64,000 nt of DNA, from assembly GCA_016213105.1 (NCBI GenBank), contig JACRBN010000007.1:114641-178640 (forward strand), in the 5' to 3' direction. This stretch comes from Chloroflexota bacterium. Lineage in GTDB: Bacteria; Chloroflexota; Anaerolineae; Anaerolineales; Villigracilaceae. Under the pieces are notes generated by a model that saw nothing but the letters and a program-made list of their open reading frames with translations, did not search any database and was not told where the DNA came from. Made by a program: the position numbers and the translations under genes. The first letter of the stretch is position 1, and each line of letters begins with the position of its first letter. This document shows positions 8,949 to 18,752 of the stretch, piece by piece.

Positions 8949-11798
8949 ATGAAAGGCATTTCGCAAGTCGCAATTCGCATGGTTCTGCGCATGCTGGGCC
9001 TGGTGCTCCTCGTCGCATATACCTCCTTCGGAGGGGCAAATGGGGTCGGCGCCCGGGAAGCGACCCCGAACCAATCTTTTCATGGGCAGTTTTTCATCGT
9101 TCGCGGCGATGGACCCGATCCACAATACGGAGCGCAGGTACGCTATTTTCTGCACACCGAAGATGGGCGCATCATTTACCTGGAATTGAAAGAGGAACTG
9201 ATCCAGGCGGCTGGCGGGGCGCTGGCGCTGGACGGGAGGCAGGTTGTCGTAAACGGATCCGCGCTGCCGACCCGGGCGGGAGAAACCGAACAGCTGCTGG
9301 TCGCTTCCATCACCGCCGCAGAAGGCTCCGTGGCTGTGGAAGGCCAGAACCCGCTGATGGTCACCGGCTCCCACCCCTGGATCTCGATCATGTGCAAGTT
9401 CAGGGATGTCAGCGACGAACCCAGGGACCTGGCCTATTTCCAGGAGATGTACAGCAGCGCCTGGCCGGGCCTCGACCACTACTGGCGCGAAGTATCCTTT
9501 GACATCGCCAATGTGATGGGCAGCGGCGCGGCAGGCTGGTACACCCTGCCCCAACCGCGCTCCTACTACATTGTCAACAATACGCTCGATTTTGAACGGG
9601 CTGCCTCAGATTGCACCGGGGTGGCCGATGCCGACGTGAACTTTACAAACTACGACGGCATCAACCTGATGTTCAACGCCAACCTCGATGGGTATGCCTG
9701 GGGCGGCGGCCTGTATATGACCCTCGACGGCGTCACCAAATACTGGCATATGACCTGGGAACCGCCCTGGGGATATTCCAACATCACCGTCATGTCGCAC
9801 GAAATGGGGCATGGCTTCGGCCTGCCACACTCTTCGGGCGCTTACGGGGAGACCTACGACAATCGCTGGGACGTAATGAGCGACACGTGGACCGATTGCG
9901 CCAATTCCACCGATGCCGTCTACGGCTGCATCGGCCAGCACACCATTTCCTATCACAAAGATATGCTGGGCTGGGTCACGCTCGCAGAAAGATACATTCC
10001 GCCCGCCTCCGGTGGCACAAACACAATCACCCTCGAACAATTGGCCCTGCCGCAAACCAACAATTATAAAATGGCCAGGATCCCGATCGGCGCCTCTATA
10101 ACCCGCTTCTACACCGTGGAAGTGCGCAGGAAGGTCGGATACGACGTCAAACTGCCCGGGCAGGCTGTCATCATCCACGAAGTGGATACCACGCACGCGC
10201 GCCCCGCCAACGTGGTCGACCCCGACAACAACGGCGACACCGGCGATGCCGGCGCGATGTGGACGGTGGGGGAAACGTTCACCGACGCCGCCAACGGCAT
10301 TTCAGTGTCGGTCCTGTCCTCCACAGACACGGGATTCCAAGTCAGCATCACCAGCCCGGGCCGCGCCCCATCCGTATTCAACAAGACCAGCCCGTCCAAC
10401 GGGTCGCTCACCCAGTCGCCCAATCCCACCCTGAGCTGGGACGCGAGCAACGGCGCAATCTCCTATGAATATTGTTACGATACCGTCAACGACAACCTCT
10501 GCTCGGGAACCTGGACCGGCGCGGGAACGAGCACCAGCGTCGCCTTGAGCAATCTGGCCACCGGCAATTATTACTGGCAGGTGCGCGCCAAAAATCCCAT
10601 CGGCACCACCTACGCAAATGGGAGCAGTTCGGCCTGGTGGTGGTTCTTTGTTCTCAACCAGCCCGCCGCCTTCAACAAAACCAGCCCATCCCATGGAACC
10701 GGCGGCTTGACTTCCGCTGTGACCCTGGCCTGGAACGCAAGCGCCGGCGCGACCAGTTACAGCTACTGTTACGATGCCAGCGATGACAACGCCTGTGCCG
10801 GGACCTGGGTCAATGTGGGGACGCATACCAGCGCCAGCTTGAGCAGCCTGAACTCGGGCGCGTACTACTGGCAGGTGCGCGCCGACAACAGCCTCGGCGC
10901 CACGTATGCCAATGGCAACAGTGCGGCCTGGTGGCAGTTCACGGTCTTTAACCCGCCCACCGCCCTACATTTGAGCAGCCAGACGGCGCCCGAAAATCAA
11001 CCCGCCGGCGCAGCCATCGGGACATTTTCCAGCGTCGATGCGGACAGCGGGGAGACCTTCACGTATTCGCTCGTCCCCGGCGGCGGCAGTGACGACAACT
11101 CCGCCTTCGCCATAACGGGCAACCTCCTGCAAACCGCCCAAACCTTTAACTACCTGACGAAGAATTCCTACTCCGTCCGCGTGCGCACGATGGACAGCGG
11201 CGGCGCATACTTCGAGCAGTCCTTCAGCATCGCCGTCGTCGACGCCCCGCCCATCTTTGCCGATGTGCCCGCCGAGCACTGGGCCGCATCCTTCATCGAA
11301 CGCCTGTCCAATGCCGGGGTGACGGGTGGCTGCGGCAGCGGCAACTTCTGCCCCAACAAGCAGATCAGCCGCGCCGAAATGGCCGTCTTACTGTTGACCG
11401 CCAGGCATGGCGCAGCCTACTCCCCGCCCGATGCAACCGGGACGGTTTTCGCCGATGTTCCCGTCAACCACTGGGCCGCCAGATGGATCGAGCAACTCTT
11501 CAACGAGGGCATCAGCGGCGGTTGCGGCGGCGGCAATTTCTGCCCCAACCAGTTCGTCAATCGCGCCCAGATGTCCGTCTTTCTGGTGACCGCCATGCAT
11601 GGGACATCCTTTACGCCGCCTGCCCCTGTCGGCTTGTTCGCCGATGTCCCCAGCGGACATTGGGCCGCCTCCTGGATCGAGCAGATCGCCAATGAAAACA
11701 TCACGGGCGGCTGCGGCGGCGGAAACTTCTGCCCAGGCCAGGAAGTTACCCGCGCCCAAATGGCCATCTTCCTGGTGACAGCGTTCGACCTGCCCTAG
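8949..11798 (+). CDS. Secreted metzincin-type metalloprotease with Fn3-like, cadherin-like and SLH domains
   Basis: 949 residues. The ATG follows a GGAGGAATTC ribosome site and leads into a signal peptide. Zinc-binding HEMGHGFGLPH (about residue 284, HExxHxxGxxH) and a downstream Met-turn-like DVMSD make it a metzincin, closest in feel to gametolysin/M6-type enzymes. Then come two Fn3-like repeats of about 95 residues (each starts FNKTSPS, about 471 and 571) and a cadherin-like domain (about 668-765). Three SLH repeats from about 769 end in AFDLP. Probably an extracellular, wall-anchored protease. Confidence 0.82.
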   Translation: MKGISQVAIRMVLRMLGLVLLVAYTSFGGANGVGAREATPNQSFHGQFFIVRGDGPDPQYGAQVRYFLHTEDGRIIYLELKEELIQAAGGALALDGRQVVVNGSALPTRAGETEQLLVASITAAEGSVAVEGQNPLMVTGSHPWISIMCKFRDVSDEPRDLAYFQEMYSSAWPGLDHYWREVSFDIANVMGSGAAGWYTLPQPRSYYIVNNTLDFERAASDCTGVADADVNFTNYDGINLMFNANLDGYAWGGGLYMTLDGVTKYWHMTWEPPWGYSNITVMSHEMGHGFGLPHSSGAYGETYDNRWDVMSDTWTDCANSTDAVYGCIGQHTISYHKDMLGWVTLAERYIPPASGGTNTITLEQLALPQTNNYKMARIPIGASITRFYTVEVRRKVGYDVKLPGQAVIIHEVDTTHARPANVVDPDNNGDTGDAGAMWTVGETFTDAANGISVSVLSSTDTGFQVSITSPGRAPSVFNKTSPSNGSLTQSPNPTLSWDASNGAISYEYCYDTVNDNLCSGTWTGAGTSTSVALSNLATGNYYWQVRAKNPIGTTYANGSSSAWWWFFVLNQPAAFNKTSPSHGTGGLTSAVTLAWNASAGATSYSYCYDASDDNACAGTWVNVGTHTSASLSSLNSGAYYWQVRADNSLGATYANGNSAAWWQFTVFNPPTALHLSSQTAPENQPAGAAIGTFSSVDADSGETFTYSLVPGGGSDDNSAFAITGNLLQTAQTFNYLTKNSYSVRVRTMDSGGAYFEQSFSIAVVDAPPIFADVPAEHWAASFIERLSNAGVTGGCGSGNFCPNKQISRAEMAVLLLTARHGAAYSPPDATGTVFADVPVNHWAARWIEQLFNEGISGGCGGGNFCPNQFVNRAQMSVFLVTAMHGTSFTPPAPVGLFADVPSGHWAASWIEQIANENITGGCGGGNFCPGQEVTRAQMAIFLVTAFDLP

Positions 11799-11802
11799 AA
11801 AA

Positions 11803-11839
11803 AAAAGAGGACGGCTGTCACGCGCAGCCGTCCTCTTTT
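11803..11839. terminator. Bidirectional terminator
   Basis: A 15-base stem (AAAAGAGGACGGCTG with its complement) and a seven-base loop. A-run and T-run on the two sides serve the convergent protease and ABC transporter genes. Confidence 0.9.
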
Positions 11840-13636
11840 TCAATCCTGAAAACCCGTTTTGTACAATTCGTAGTACAGGCCGCGCCGCTCCAGTAGTTCG
11901 GCGTGCGTGCCCTGCTCGGCGATGCGCCCGCCCTCGATCACCACGATGCGGTCGGCGCCCGTGATGGTCGAAAGACGATGCGCGATCACGAACGAAGTGC
12001 GGCCCTTCAGCAGGCGCGTCAGAGCGCGCTGGATGACCTGCTCGGTCTGCGTGTCCACGCTGGAGGTGGCCTCGTCCAGGATCAGGATGCGGGGATCGGC
12101 CAGCAGGGCGCGGGCGAACGAGATCAACTGCCGCTGCCCGACGGAGAGCAGCACGCCCCCCTCCTGGACCAAGGTCTGGTACCCGTCCCGCAGGTTTTGG
12201 ATGAAGCTGTGGGCGCCCACCGCCTCCGCCGCCGCGATGACGTCCGCCTCCGTGGCATCCAGCCGCCCGAAGAGGATGTTCTCCATCACGGTGCCATTGA
12301 ACAGGAAGGGATCCTGCAATACGATGCCCATCTGGCGGCGCAGTGAAGCCTGGGTCACCTCGCGCAGGTCGTGACCATCCACCAGCACCCGTCCCGCGGT
12401 GGGATCGTGGAAGCGGGCCAGCAATTTGACGATGGTGGTCTTGCCCGCGCCCGTCTCGCCCACGAAGGCCACAGTCTGTCCAGCCTCCACCTTCAGGTCG
12501 ATGCCGTTCAGCACCAGGGTCGGGTCGTCCGAATAATGGAAGGAGACCTCCTCGAAGTGAACCCCGCCCTGGATGGGCGGCAGGTCGCACGCCGAGGGGG
12601 CATCCTGCACCTCGATGGGCGTATCCAACAGCGACAGGATGCGTTCGCCGCCCGCCATCGTGGATTGAAGGGTGTCGAAGCGGCGCGACAGGTCGCGGAT
12701 CGGCTCAAAGAAACGGTCGATGTACAGGACGAAGGCGATCAGGTCGCCAGCCGTGATTGTAGCGCCCAGCACAGCCGTCCCGCCGATATAGACCACCAAA
12801 GCCGTGGCGATCGCGCCCAGCACGTCCACCACGGGGGTGAAGAGCGAAGCCGTGCGGGCGGCATCCAAACCCGTCTCCAGGAAATAGCGGTTGACGTATT
12901 CCTTGAAATTTCTGAAGTTATGAGCCTGGCGCGAGAAGGCCTGCACCACCCGCACCCCGTTGACGTTTTCGGCCAGCACCGAGTTCGTCCACGAGATGGC
13001 GGCGCGCACCTTGCGGTAATTGCGCCGCGCGGCGCGGCGGAAGAGGATCGTGGCCAGCACCATGAACGGCAGCACGGCCAGGGTCAGCAGGGACAGGCGC
13101 AGGTTGAGCGCCAGCATGGCCAGGATCGTCCCGACGATGCCGAGGATGTCGCGAATGATGGCCAGCGTGGCCCAGGTGATGAACTCGCGCAGGGTGCCCA
13201 CGTCGTTGATGACGCGTGTGATGACCCGTCCCACGCTGTAGCGGTTGTAGAAGCTGAGCGACAATTTTTGCAGATGCCCGAACATGGCCGTGCGCACGTC
13301 GTAGAGCACGTGCTGTCCCACCCGCGACATGATCAACACGCGGAAATAGTTGGTCAGCAGCTGCACCGTCGCCACGAGCAGGTAGGCCAGCGCGATGTTG
13401 CGCAGGGCCGTAAAATTCCCTGCAACGATGCCATCGTCGATGGCCAGCTTGACGAAATACGGTCCCGAGACCGAAGCGGCCGTCACGAGGATCATGAAGA
13501 ACAAAGCCAGCAGCATTTGCCCGACATACGGCTTGACGAAGCGCAGCAAGCCCCGCGCCACTTTGGGGTCGTAACCCTTGTCGAGTTGTTCCTCGGACTG
13601 GGTGATAAAAGCTGGAGGGATGATTTTGGTGGTCAT
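11840..13636 (-). CDS. ABC exporter subunit with consensus Walker B and altered signature (BmrD/TM288-like)
   Basis: 598 residues: six-helix exporter transmembrane domain (about 30-330) and a nucleotide-binding domain with Walker A GETGAGKT and Walker B ILILDEATSS with the catalytic Glu. The signature reads LLSVGQRQ instead of LSGGQ. Its upstream partner has the reverse pattern, Asp in Walker B and a normal LSGGQ. That is the hallmark of heterodimeric exporters such as BmrCD, where one ATP site is degenerate. Likely exports drugs or lipids. The substrate cannot be read from sequence. Confidence 0.9.
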   Translation of the reverse strand: MTTKIIPPAFITQSEEQLDKGYDPKVARGLLRFVKPYVGQMLLALFFMILVTAASVSGPYFVKLAIDDGIVAGNFTALRNIALAYLLVATVQLLTNYFRVLIMSRVGQHVLYDVRTAMFGHLQKLSLSFYNRYSVGRVITRVINDVGTLREFITWATLAIIRDILGIVGTILAMLALNLRLSLLTLAVLPFMVLATILFRRAARRNYRKVRAAISWTNSVLAENVNGVRVVQAFSRQAHNFRNFKEYVNRYFLETGLDAARTASLFTPVVDVLGAIATALVVYIGGTAVLGATITAGDLIAFVLYIDRFFEPIRDLSRRFDTLQSTMAGGERILSLLDTPIEVQDAPSACDLPPIQGGVHFEEVSFHYSDDPTLVLNGIDLKVEAGQTVAFVGETGAGKTTIVKLLARFHDPTAGRVLVDGHDLREVTQASLRRQMGIVLQDPFLFNGTVMENILFGRLDATEADVIAAAEAVGAHSFIQNLRDGYQTLVQEGGVLLSVGQRQLISFARALLADPRILILDEATSSVDTQTEQVIQRALTRLLKGRTSFVIAHRLSTITGADRIVVIEGGRIAEQGTHAELLERRGLYYELYKTGFQD

Positions 13637-13668
13637 AAATTCCTTACTCCGCCCTGAGCGCAGTCAAA

Positions 13669-13946
13669 GGGCGGGGTGACAAGTCAATTCCATGTTTTCA
13701 AGATACACCCCGCTTCGACTGCGGACGGAAAATCGCCGTCCTCCGCTCAGCGAGAACAGGTCCGCCCTGAGCGAAGCGACGAGTGTTCTTCGAGGAGTGC
13801 AGCCGAAGGGCGGGGTGACAAGTTAATTCCATGTTTTCAAGATACATCCCGCTTCGACTGCGGACGGAAAAGCGCCGTCCTCCGCTCTGCGAGAACAGGT
13901 CCGCCCTGAGCGGAGCGAAGAGTGTTCTTCGAGGAGTGCAGACGGA
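13669..13946. repeat. Two tandem copies of a 139-base repeat
   Basis: Copies start at 13669 and 13808 with a third partial start (GGGCGGGG) at 13947, so the period is exactly 139 bases. The copies differ at only about ten positions. Each contains inverted CGCCCTGAGC/AAGGGCGG arms and a second dyad around GACTGCGGACGG, so the unit is itself built of palindromic pieces. It fills most of the gap between the two transporter genes. No reading frame in it looks like a protein. Confidence 0.9.
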
Positions 13947-13954
13947 GGGCGGGG

Positions 13955-15760
13955 CTATAAATCCTCATCCTTGGGCGAGGGCATTTCAGAGGCGGAGGCT
14001 TCCTCGAGCATTTCCATTTCGTTCTCGAAGTCCACGTTCTGCATCAACTGCAAATCATGGATCTCCTTGTACAGCCCGCCCTGGCTGAGCAGTTCGTGAT
14101 GTGTGCCGCGTTCGACGATGCGGCCCTTGTCCATGACCAGGATCAGGTCGGCGCGGCGGACGGTGCTGAGGCGGTGCGCAATGACGAAGGTCGTGCGGCC
14201 TTCCATCAAGCTGTCGAGCGCCGCCTGGATGAGCTTCTCGGTCTGCGTGTCCACGCTGGAGAGCGAGTCGTCGAGGATCAGGATGCGCGGGTCCATGAGC
14301 AGGGCGCGCGCAATCGCCACGCGCTGACGCTGTCCGCCCGAGAGGGTCACACCGCGTTCGCCGACGATGGTCTCGTATCCGTTCGGGAAGCCTTCGATGA
14401 ACTCGTGCGCCTGCGCGGCCTTCGCCGCCGCGAACACTTCCTCGTCGCTGGCCTCGGGGCGGCCGTAGGCGATATTGGCCTTGATCGTATCGGAGAACAA
14501 CAGCGAGGTTTGCAGCACAATGCCGATCTGCCGCCGCAGGACGGTCAAATCCATCTGGCGGACATCGACTCCGTCCACCAGCACCGCGCCCTCGGTCACG
14601 TCGTAGAAGCGCGGGATCAGGTTGATCAGCGAGGTCTTGCCCGAACCCGTCTGGCCGATCAACGCGACGATGTGATTCGACTCGACCTGCAGGTCGATCT
14701 CCGCCAGCGAGGCGGTTTTCTCGTCCTGGTATTTCAAGCCCACCCCGCGGAATTCCACCGCCCCGCGCAGGGCTTCGGGTTTGACCGCATCCGCAGGCGA
14801 CTGGATGGCGGGCTGGGTATCCAGCACTTCGAAGACGCGCTGGGCGCCCGCCGCCGCCTCTCCGCCCGCGTTGACCAGGCCCGTCAGCGACTGGGCAGGC
14901 TCGGCCATCATCAGAATGTAGAAGTTGAAGGCCCCGATGGCGCCGATGGTCAGCGTGCCATCCATCACCATCTGGCCGCCGAAGAACAGGATCAGGATCG
15001 TGCCCAGGGTCGTGAGCCAGCCCGTGGTCGGCATAATCCTGGCCCACTCGTCGATAACCTTGACCCATTTGACGAACACGTCCTTGTTGGCCGCGTCGAA
15101 GCGCTGGGTCTCATAGGGTTCGCGCGCAAAGGCGCGCACCACCTGCACGCCGACAACGTTCTCCTGCAGGCGGTTGGACACTTCACCCACCGCCGCATCC
15201 ACGGCGAAGAACAACGCGCCGATCTTCGTCCCGAAGGAGGAGGTCATCAGGATGAGCGGGATCATGGGCAGGAGCGAAATGACCGCCAGGGTCGGGTTTT
15301 GGGAAAGCATCGCCGCCAGGATGCCCACGGTCAGAAAGACGAAGCGCACCAACTCCGCCACCGAGGAGCCTGCAAATTGTTCGATGGAGCGCACATCCTC
15401 GATGCAGCGGCTGATGAGCTGCCCCGACTGGGTGTGGTCATGATAGGTGAACGGCAGGTACTGGATGTGGTTGTACATGCGGTTGCGCAGGTCATAGCCC
15501 ACCTTGGTGGCGATCCAGGCGGAAAGGTAACGGTTGAGGAAATTCAAAAAAGCGGAGCCCAGCCCAAGTCCAAGCAGGATGAACGCAGCGCGGACGAGGT
15601 AGGCGGTGTCGCCCTGCATCAATCCGTCATCGATCACGTTCTGGATGATGCGCGGAACGAGCAGGTTGAGGCCCGTAATGGTCAGGAGGATGACCATCGT
15701 GGCGGAAACCTGCCAGGCATAGGGACGCAAAAAGGTAGCCGTACGGAGTAGGTGCTTCAT
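13955..15760 (-). CDS. ABC exporter subunit with degenerate Walker B (BmrC/TM287-like)
   Basis: 601 residues. Transmembrane domain about 15-320, then a nucleotide-binding domain with Walker A GQTGSGKT, signature LSGGQRQ, and Walker B ILILDDSLSS where Asp replaces the catalytic Glu. Together with the next gene this predicts an asymmetric heterodimer with one weak ATP site. I chose the ATG in front of KHLLRTATFLRPY; the frame upstream of it is not family-like. The acidic tail (ENEMEMLEEASASEMPSPK) is unusually long. It is separated from its partner by the 139-base repeats. Confidence 0.9.
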   Translation of the reverse strand: MKHLLRTATFLRPYAWQVSATMVILLTITGLNLLVPRIIQNVIDDGLMQGDTAYLVRAAFILLGLGLGSAFLNFLNRYLSAWIATKVGYDLRNRMYNHIQYLPFTYHDHTQSGQLISRCIEDVRSIEQFAGSSVAELVRFVFLTVGILAAMLSQNPTLAVISLLPMIPLILMTSSFGTKIGALFFAVDAAVGEVSNRLQENVVGVQVVRAFAREPYETQRFDAANKDVFVKWVKVIDEWARIMPTTGWLTTLGTILILFFGGQMVMDGTLTIGAIGAFNFYILMMAEPAQSLTGLVNAGGEAAAGAQRVFEVLDTQPAIQSPADAVKPEALRGAVEFRGVGLKYQDEKTASLAEIDLQVESNHIVALIGQTGSGKTSLINLIPRFYDVTEGAVLVDGVDVRQMDLTVLRRQIGIVLQTSLLFSDTIKANIAYGRPEASDEEVFAAAKAAQAHEFIEGFPNGYETIVGERGVTLSGGQRQRVAIARALLMDPRILILDDSLSSVDTQTEKLIQAALDSLMEGRTTFVIAHRLSTVRRADLILVMDKGRIVERGTHHELLSQGGLYKEIHDLQLMQNVDFENEMEMLEEASASEMPSPKDEDL

Positions 15761-15987
15761 TTGTTTTTTGAGGCGGGATGGGTGAGGGCGGAAAAAGGCG
15801 AGGCATATGCCTCGCCGTAAGGGACATTGTGAACTTACGAGGCGAATTATACTCCCATCCCCTGCGGGGCGGACGGATGAACGTACCTGCCTTTTCCAGC
15901 AATTCATCCTGGTCCGAGGGAACTTCCTGCACACCTTCCGCAACAAAACGGGGTTAGTATATTGAAATATAAAACCCAGGAGGCCTT

Positions 15988-16842
15988 ATGTCCAAAATCG
16001 CTTTTGTTACCGACAGTACCGCCTATATTCCGTCCGAGCTGTGCAAACAGCATAACATCACCGTCACCCCGCAGATCTTGATCTGGGGCGAGCAGACCTA
16101 CCAGGACGGGATCGACATCCGCCCCGCGGAGTACTACAGCCGCCTGAAGGATGCGAAGGTGATGCCCACCACCTCGCAGGTGCCGATCCCCGTCATGCAG
16201 AGCACCTTCCAGGGGCTGGTCGACCAGGGCCATGAGGTGATCGGGATTTTCATTTCCTCGAAGCTCTCGGGCACAATGCACTCCGCCATCCAGGCGCGCG
16301 AGGCGCTGGGCAGCGCCGCCGGGAAGGTGACGGTGCTCGACAGCCAGACCACGGCCATGGCGCTGGGATTCCAGGTATTAGCCGCGGCGCGGGCCGCCCA
16401 GGACGGCGCCAGCGTCCAGGACTGCCTGGCCCTGGCGGAAAAGGCGCGCGACCATACGGGCGTATACTTCGCCGTGGACACGCTCGAATTCCTGCACCGC
16501 GGCGGGCGCATCGGCGGGGCAGCGCGCCTGATCGGCACGGCACTGAACATGAAGCCTGTACTGGCTGTCCTGGGCGGGCGCGTGGAACCCGTGGAGCGCA
16601 TCCGCACCAAGGGCAAGGCCCTGGAGCGCGTGATCGAACTGGTCAGTGAACAGGTCAAGGGCAAGTCGAACATCCGCCTGGCCACCCTGCATGCCAATGC
16701 TGCCGCGGAAGCCAAATCCGTGCTCGACAAGGCCAGCCAGCAGGTAGGCGCAATCGAAAGCCTCCAGACCGACGTCAGCCCCGTGGTCGGCACGCACACA
16801 GGCCCAGGCACGATCGGCCTGGCCTATATCGCGGGCATTTAG
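15988..16842 (+). CDS. DegV family fatty-acid-binding protein
   Basis: 284 residues. N-terminal KIAFVTDSTAYIP, the PTTSQVPIP loop, the ISSKLSGTMHSA motif and the FLHRGGRIGGAARLIG segment are all DegV hallmarks. DegV/FakB proteins bind a fatty acid and present it to a FakA kinase for phospholipid synthesis. No fakA is visible nearby. CCAGGAGG precedes the ATG by seven bases, and a terminator follows. Confidence 0.93.
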   Translation: MSKIAFVTDSTAYIPSELCKQHNITVTPQILIWGEQTYQDGIDIRPAEYYSRLKDAKVMPTTSQVPIPVMQSTFQGLVDQGHEVIGIFISSKLSGTMHSAIQAREALGSAAGKVTVLDSQTTAMALGFQVLAAARAAQDGASVQDCLALAEKARDHTGVYFAVDTLEFLHRGGRIGGAARLIGTALNMKPVLAVLGGRVEPVERIRTKGKALERVIELVSEQVKGKSNIRLATLHANAAAEAKSVLDKASQQVGAIESLQTDVSPVVGTHTGPGTIGLAYIAGI

Positions 16843-16873
16843 ATTCGTTCGGTTAATTGATTCCACACTCATT

Positions 16874-16902
16874 CAGGCGGCAGATCGACTGCCGCCTGTT
16901 TT
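16874..16902 (+). terminator. Terminator after the degV gene
   Basis: CAGGCGGCAG and CTGCCGCCTG flank a five-base loop, followed by TTTT. Confidence 0.88.
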
Positions 16903-16956
16903 GTCGCAACGGCAAATTCGTTTGCAACTTTTCGCGCGATGGGACATCGAACACAC

Positions 16957-17475
16957 ATGGACATTCAACAATTCGAAGCCGAACTCAAGACTCACGCCAA
17001 TCCAGTCGTCGTGGATTTCTGGGCCGCCTGGTGCGGTCCGTGTAAAATGATTAGCCCGATCCTGCACAAGCTGGCGAAGGAATATGCGGGACGCGTCGAC
17101 TTCCTCGAAGTGGACGCCGACCAGAGCCAGGACTTGCTGCGCTCGCTGGGCATCATGGCTATCCCCACGCTGATCGTGTACCGCGACGGGAAACAGGTCA
17201 TGCGCCAGACGGGAGCGCGCTCCGAGGCGGGCTATCGCGAGATGTTCGCCCAACTGGCCTCGGGAGAGGCGCCCCAACCCGCCGTCATGAGCACCTTCGA
17301 CCGCGTCTTCCGCCTGCTGGCGGGCGGAGTTGTGGTCTGGCTGGGCTTCCACTATGGATTGTGGCCGCTGACCGCCCTGGGCGCCGTGGTCATGTTCACA
17401 GGCGTGTACGACCGCTGTCCCATCTGGCGGGCGCTGACGGGCTGGTGGAAGGAACGCGGCGCGCAAAGCTCCTAG
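16957..17475 (+). CDS. Thioredoxin with a C-terminal DUF2892-like membrane hairpin
   Basis: 172 residues from the inner ATG (MDIQQF). An ATG six codons upstream is possible. Residues 1-100 are a thioredoxin with the redox motif WCGPCK (Cys26, Cys29) and the cis-Pro loop AIPTLIVYRDG. Residues about 113-160 form two short hydrophobic stretches ending VYDRCPIWRAL, typical of YgaP/DUF2892 inner-membrane segments. The fusion would tether the thioredoxin to the membrane. The catalytic role is established for the fold; the tether is inferred. Confidence 0.9.
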   Translation: MDIQQFEAELKTHANPVVVDFWAAWCGPCKMISPILHKLAKEYAGRVDFLEVDADQSQDLLRSLGIMAIPTLIVYRDGKQVMRQTGARSEAGYREMFAQLASGEAPQPAVMSTFDRVFRLLAGGVVVWLGFHYGLWPLTALGAVVMFTGVYDRCPIWRALTGWWKERGAQSS

Positions 17476-17480
17476 GCGGG

Positions 17481-17560
17481 CGGGTATCCGCACTCGGGTG
17501 AAAATTGTGCTCTTTTAGAGGTGGTGAAAGCGCAATTTTCACCCGTGGGTATACTATAAT
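17481..17560. repeat. Dispersed inverted-repeat element, copy 1 (upstream of udk)
   Basis: GGGTGAAAATTG and CAATTTTCACCC form a long dyad around a TTTTAGAGGTGG centre, flanked outside by GGGTAT on both sides. It closely matches the element at 22091-22170. The right end carries TATAAT at 17555-17560. Confidence 0.85.
17555..17560 (+). promoter_or_regulatory. -10 box for udk, leaderless arrangement
   Basis: TATAAT ends seven bases before the udk ATG at 17568, so transcription should start at or beside the start codon. The element's inverted repeat occupies the -35 region. Confidence 0.5.
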
Positions 17561-17567
17561 TGGGGGT

Positions 17568-18188
17568 ATGACACATACCCCCCTGGTAATCGGAATTGCA
17601 GGCGGTTCGGGTTCGGGCAAGACGACGGTGGCGCAGGAGATCCTGCAGCGCGTCGGCCCCGACCGAATCGCTTTTTTGCAGCATGACGCCTACTACAAGG
17701 ATCTGAGCGGACTCCCGCCCGCCCAGCGCATCGAGGTCAACTTCGATCATCCCAACTCGCTCGAAACCGAACTGCTCACCCGCCACGTCGAGGAGTTGCG
17801 GGCGGGGCGCGCCGTCCAGGTGCCGATCTACGACTTTGCCACGCACAGCCGCACCGAGCGCACCTTCACCGTCCAGCCGCGCGCGGTCATCCTGGTGGAG
17901 GGCATCCTGATCTTCGCCGAACCCGAGCTGCGCCGCCTGTTCGATGTGAAGCTCTTCGTGGATACCGACGCCGACGTGCGCCTGATTCGCCGCCTGCAGC
18001 GCGACATCACCGAGCGCAGCCGCACCCCCGAATCGGTCATCAAGCAATACATGAAGACCGTCCGCCCGATGCACCTTGAGTTCGTCGAGCCATCCAAGCG
18101 CTACGCCGACGTGATCATCCCCGAGGGCGGCTTCAACGTCCCCGCCCTGGACATGGTCACGGCGCGCATCGAAACCCTGCTCAAGTAA
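17568..18188 (+). CDS. udk: Uridine kinase
   Basis: 206 residues, the usual length. P-loop GIAGGSGSGKTTVA at about residue 9, the substrate-binding HDAYYKDLSGLP, DHPNSLE and PIYDFATHSR segments, and the lid RLIRRLQRDITERSR identify uridine/cytidine kinase. It makes UMP/CMP from nucleosides in pyrimidine salvage in the cytoplasm. The ATG sits seven bases after a TATAAT box at the edge of a dispersed inverted repeat, so regulation by that element is possible. Confidence 0.96.
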   Translation: MTHTPLVIGIAGGSGSGKTTVAQEILQRVGPDRIAFLQHDAYYKDLSGLPPAQRIEVNFDHPNSLETELLTRHVEELRAGRAVQVPIYDFATHSRTERTFTVQPRAVILVEGILIFAEPELRRLFDVKLFVDTDADVRLIRRLQRDITERSRTPESVIKQYMKTVRPMHLEFVEPSKRYADVIIPEGGFNVPALDMVTARIETLLK

Positions 18189-18242
18189 CCCGTAGGGGCG
18201 ACTTAAGCCATCCCTACATTCATATTTTATAAGGAGACCCAC

Positions 18243-18752
18243 ATGACCAAACAATGGAGCACCCCGCCCGCGATGCAGATCGACCCGAAGAAGAAATACA
18301 TCGCGCGCATGGAAACCGATAAAGGCACGATGGTGATCGAACTGTTCGCAGACAAGACGCCGAAAACAGTCAACAACTTCGTCTTCCTGGCGCGCGAAGG
18401 ATATTACGAAGGTGTCATCTTCCATCGCGTGATCGCCAATTTCATGGTGCAGGGCGGCGACCCCACCGGCCGCGGCAGCGGCGGACCCGGCTATAAATTT
18501 GGGGATGAATTCCATCCCAGCCTGAAACACGACAAGCAGGGCATTCTCTCGATGGCCAACGCCGGCCCGGGCACCAACGGCTCGCAGTTCTTCATCACGC
18601 ACGGCCCGACCCCGCACCTGAACGGAAAACATTCCGTCTTCGGGCAGGTGATCGAAGGCCTGGATGTGCTGATGTCCATCCCGCCGCGCGATCCCAGCAA
18701 CATCAATGCGCCCGCCGTAAAGATCATCCGTGTCACCATCGAAGAAAGCTAA
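18243..18752 (+). CDS. Cyclophilin-type peptidyl-prolyl cis-trans isomerase
   Basis: 169 residues, cytoplasmic (no signal peptide). Core motifs [44 protein letters not shown] and [12 protein letters not shown] include the catalytic Arg (FHR) and the Gln-Phe-Phe pocket. Catalyses proline isomerisation during protein folding. AAGGAG lies eight bases before the ATG. The 3' end overlaps the next gene's proposed GTG start by 23 bases, and a hairpin follows. Confidence 0.95.
   Translation: MTKQWSTPPAMQIDPKKKYIARMETDKGTMVIELFADKTPKTVNNFVFLAREGYYEGVIFHRVIANFMVQGGDPTGRGSGGPGYKFGDEFHPSLKHDKQGILSMANAGPGTNGSQFFITHGPTPHLNGKHSVFGQVIEGLDVLMSIPPRDPSNINAPAVKIIRVTIEES

Noticed and set aside
12371..15751. Long plus-strand frames opposite both ABC transporter genes
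   Set aside because: They are rich in His, Asp and Gln with no domains, and the opposite strand carries full ABC motifs.
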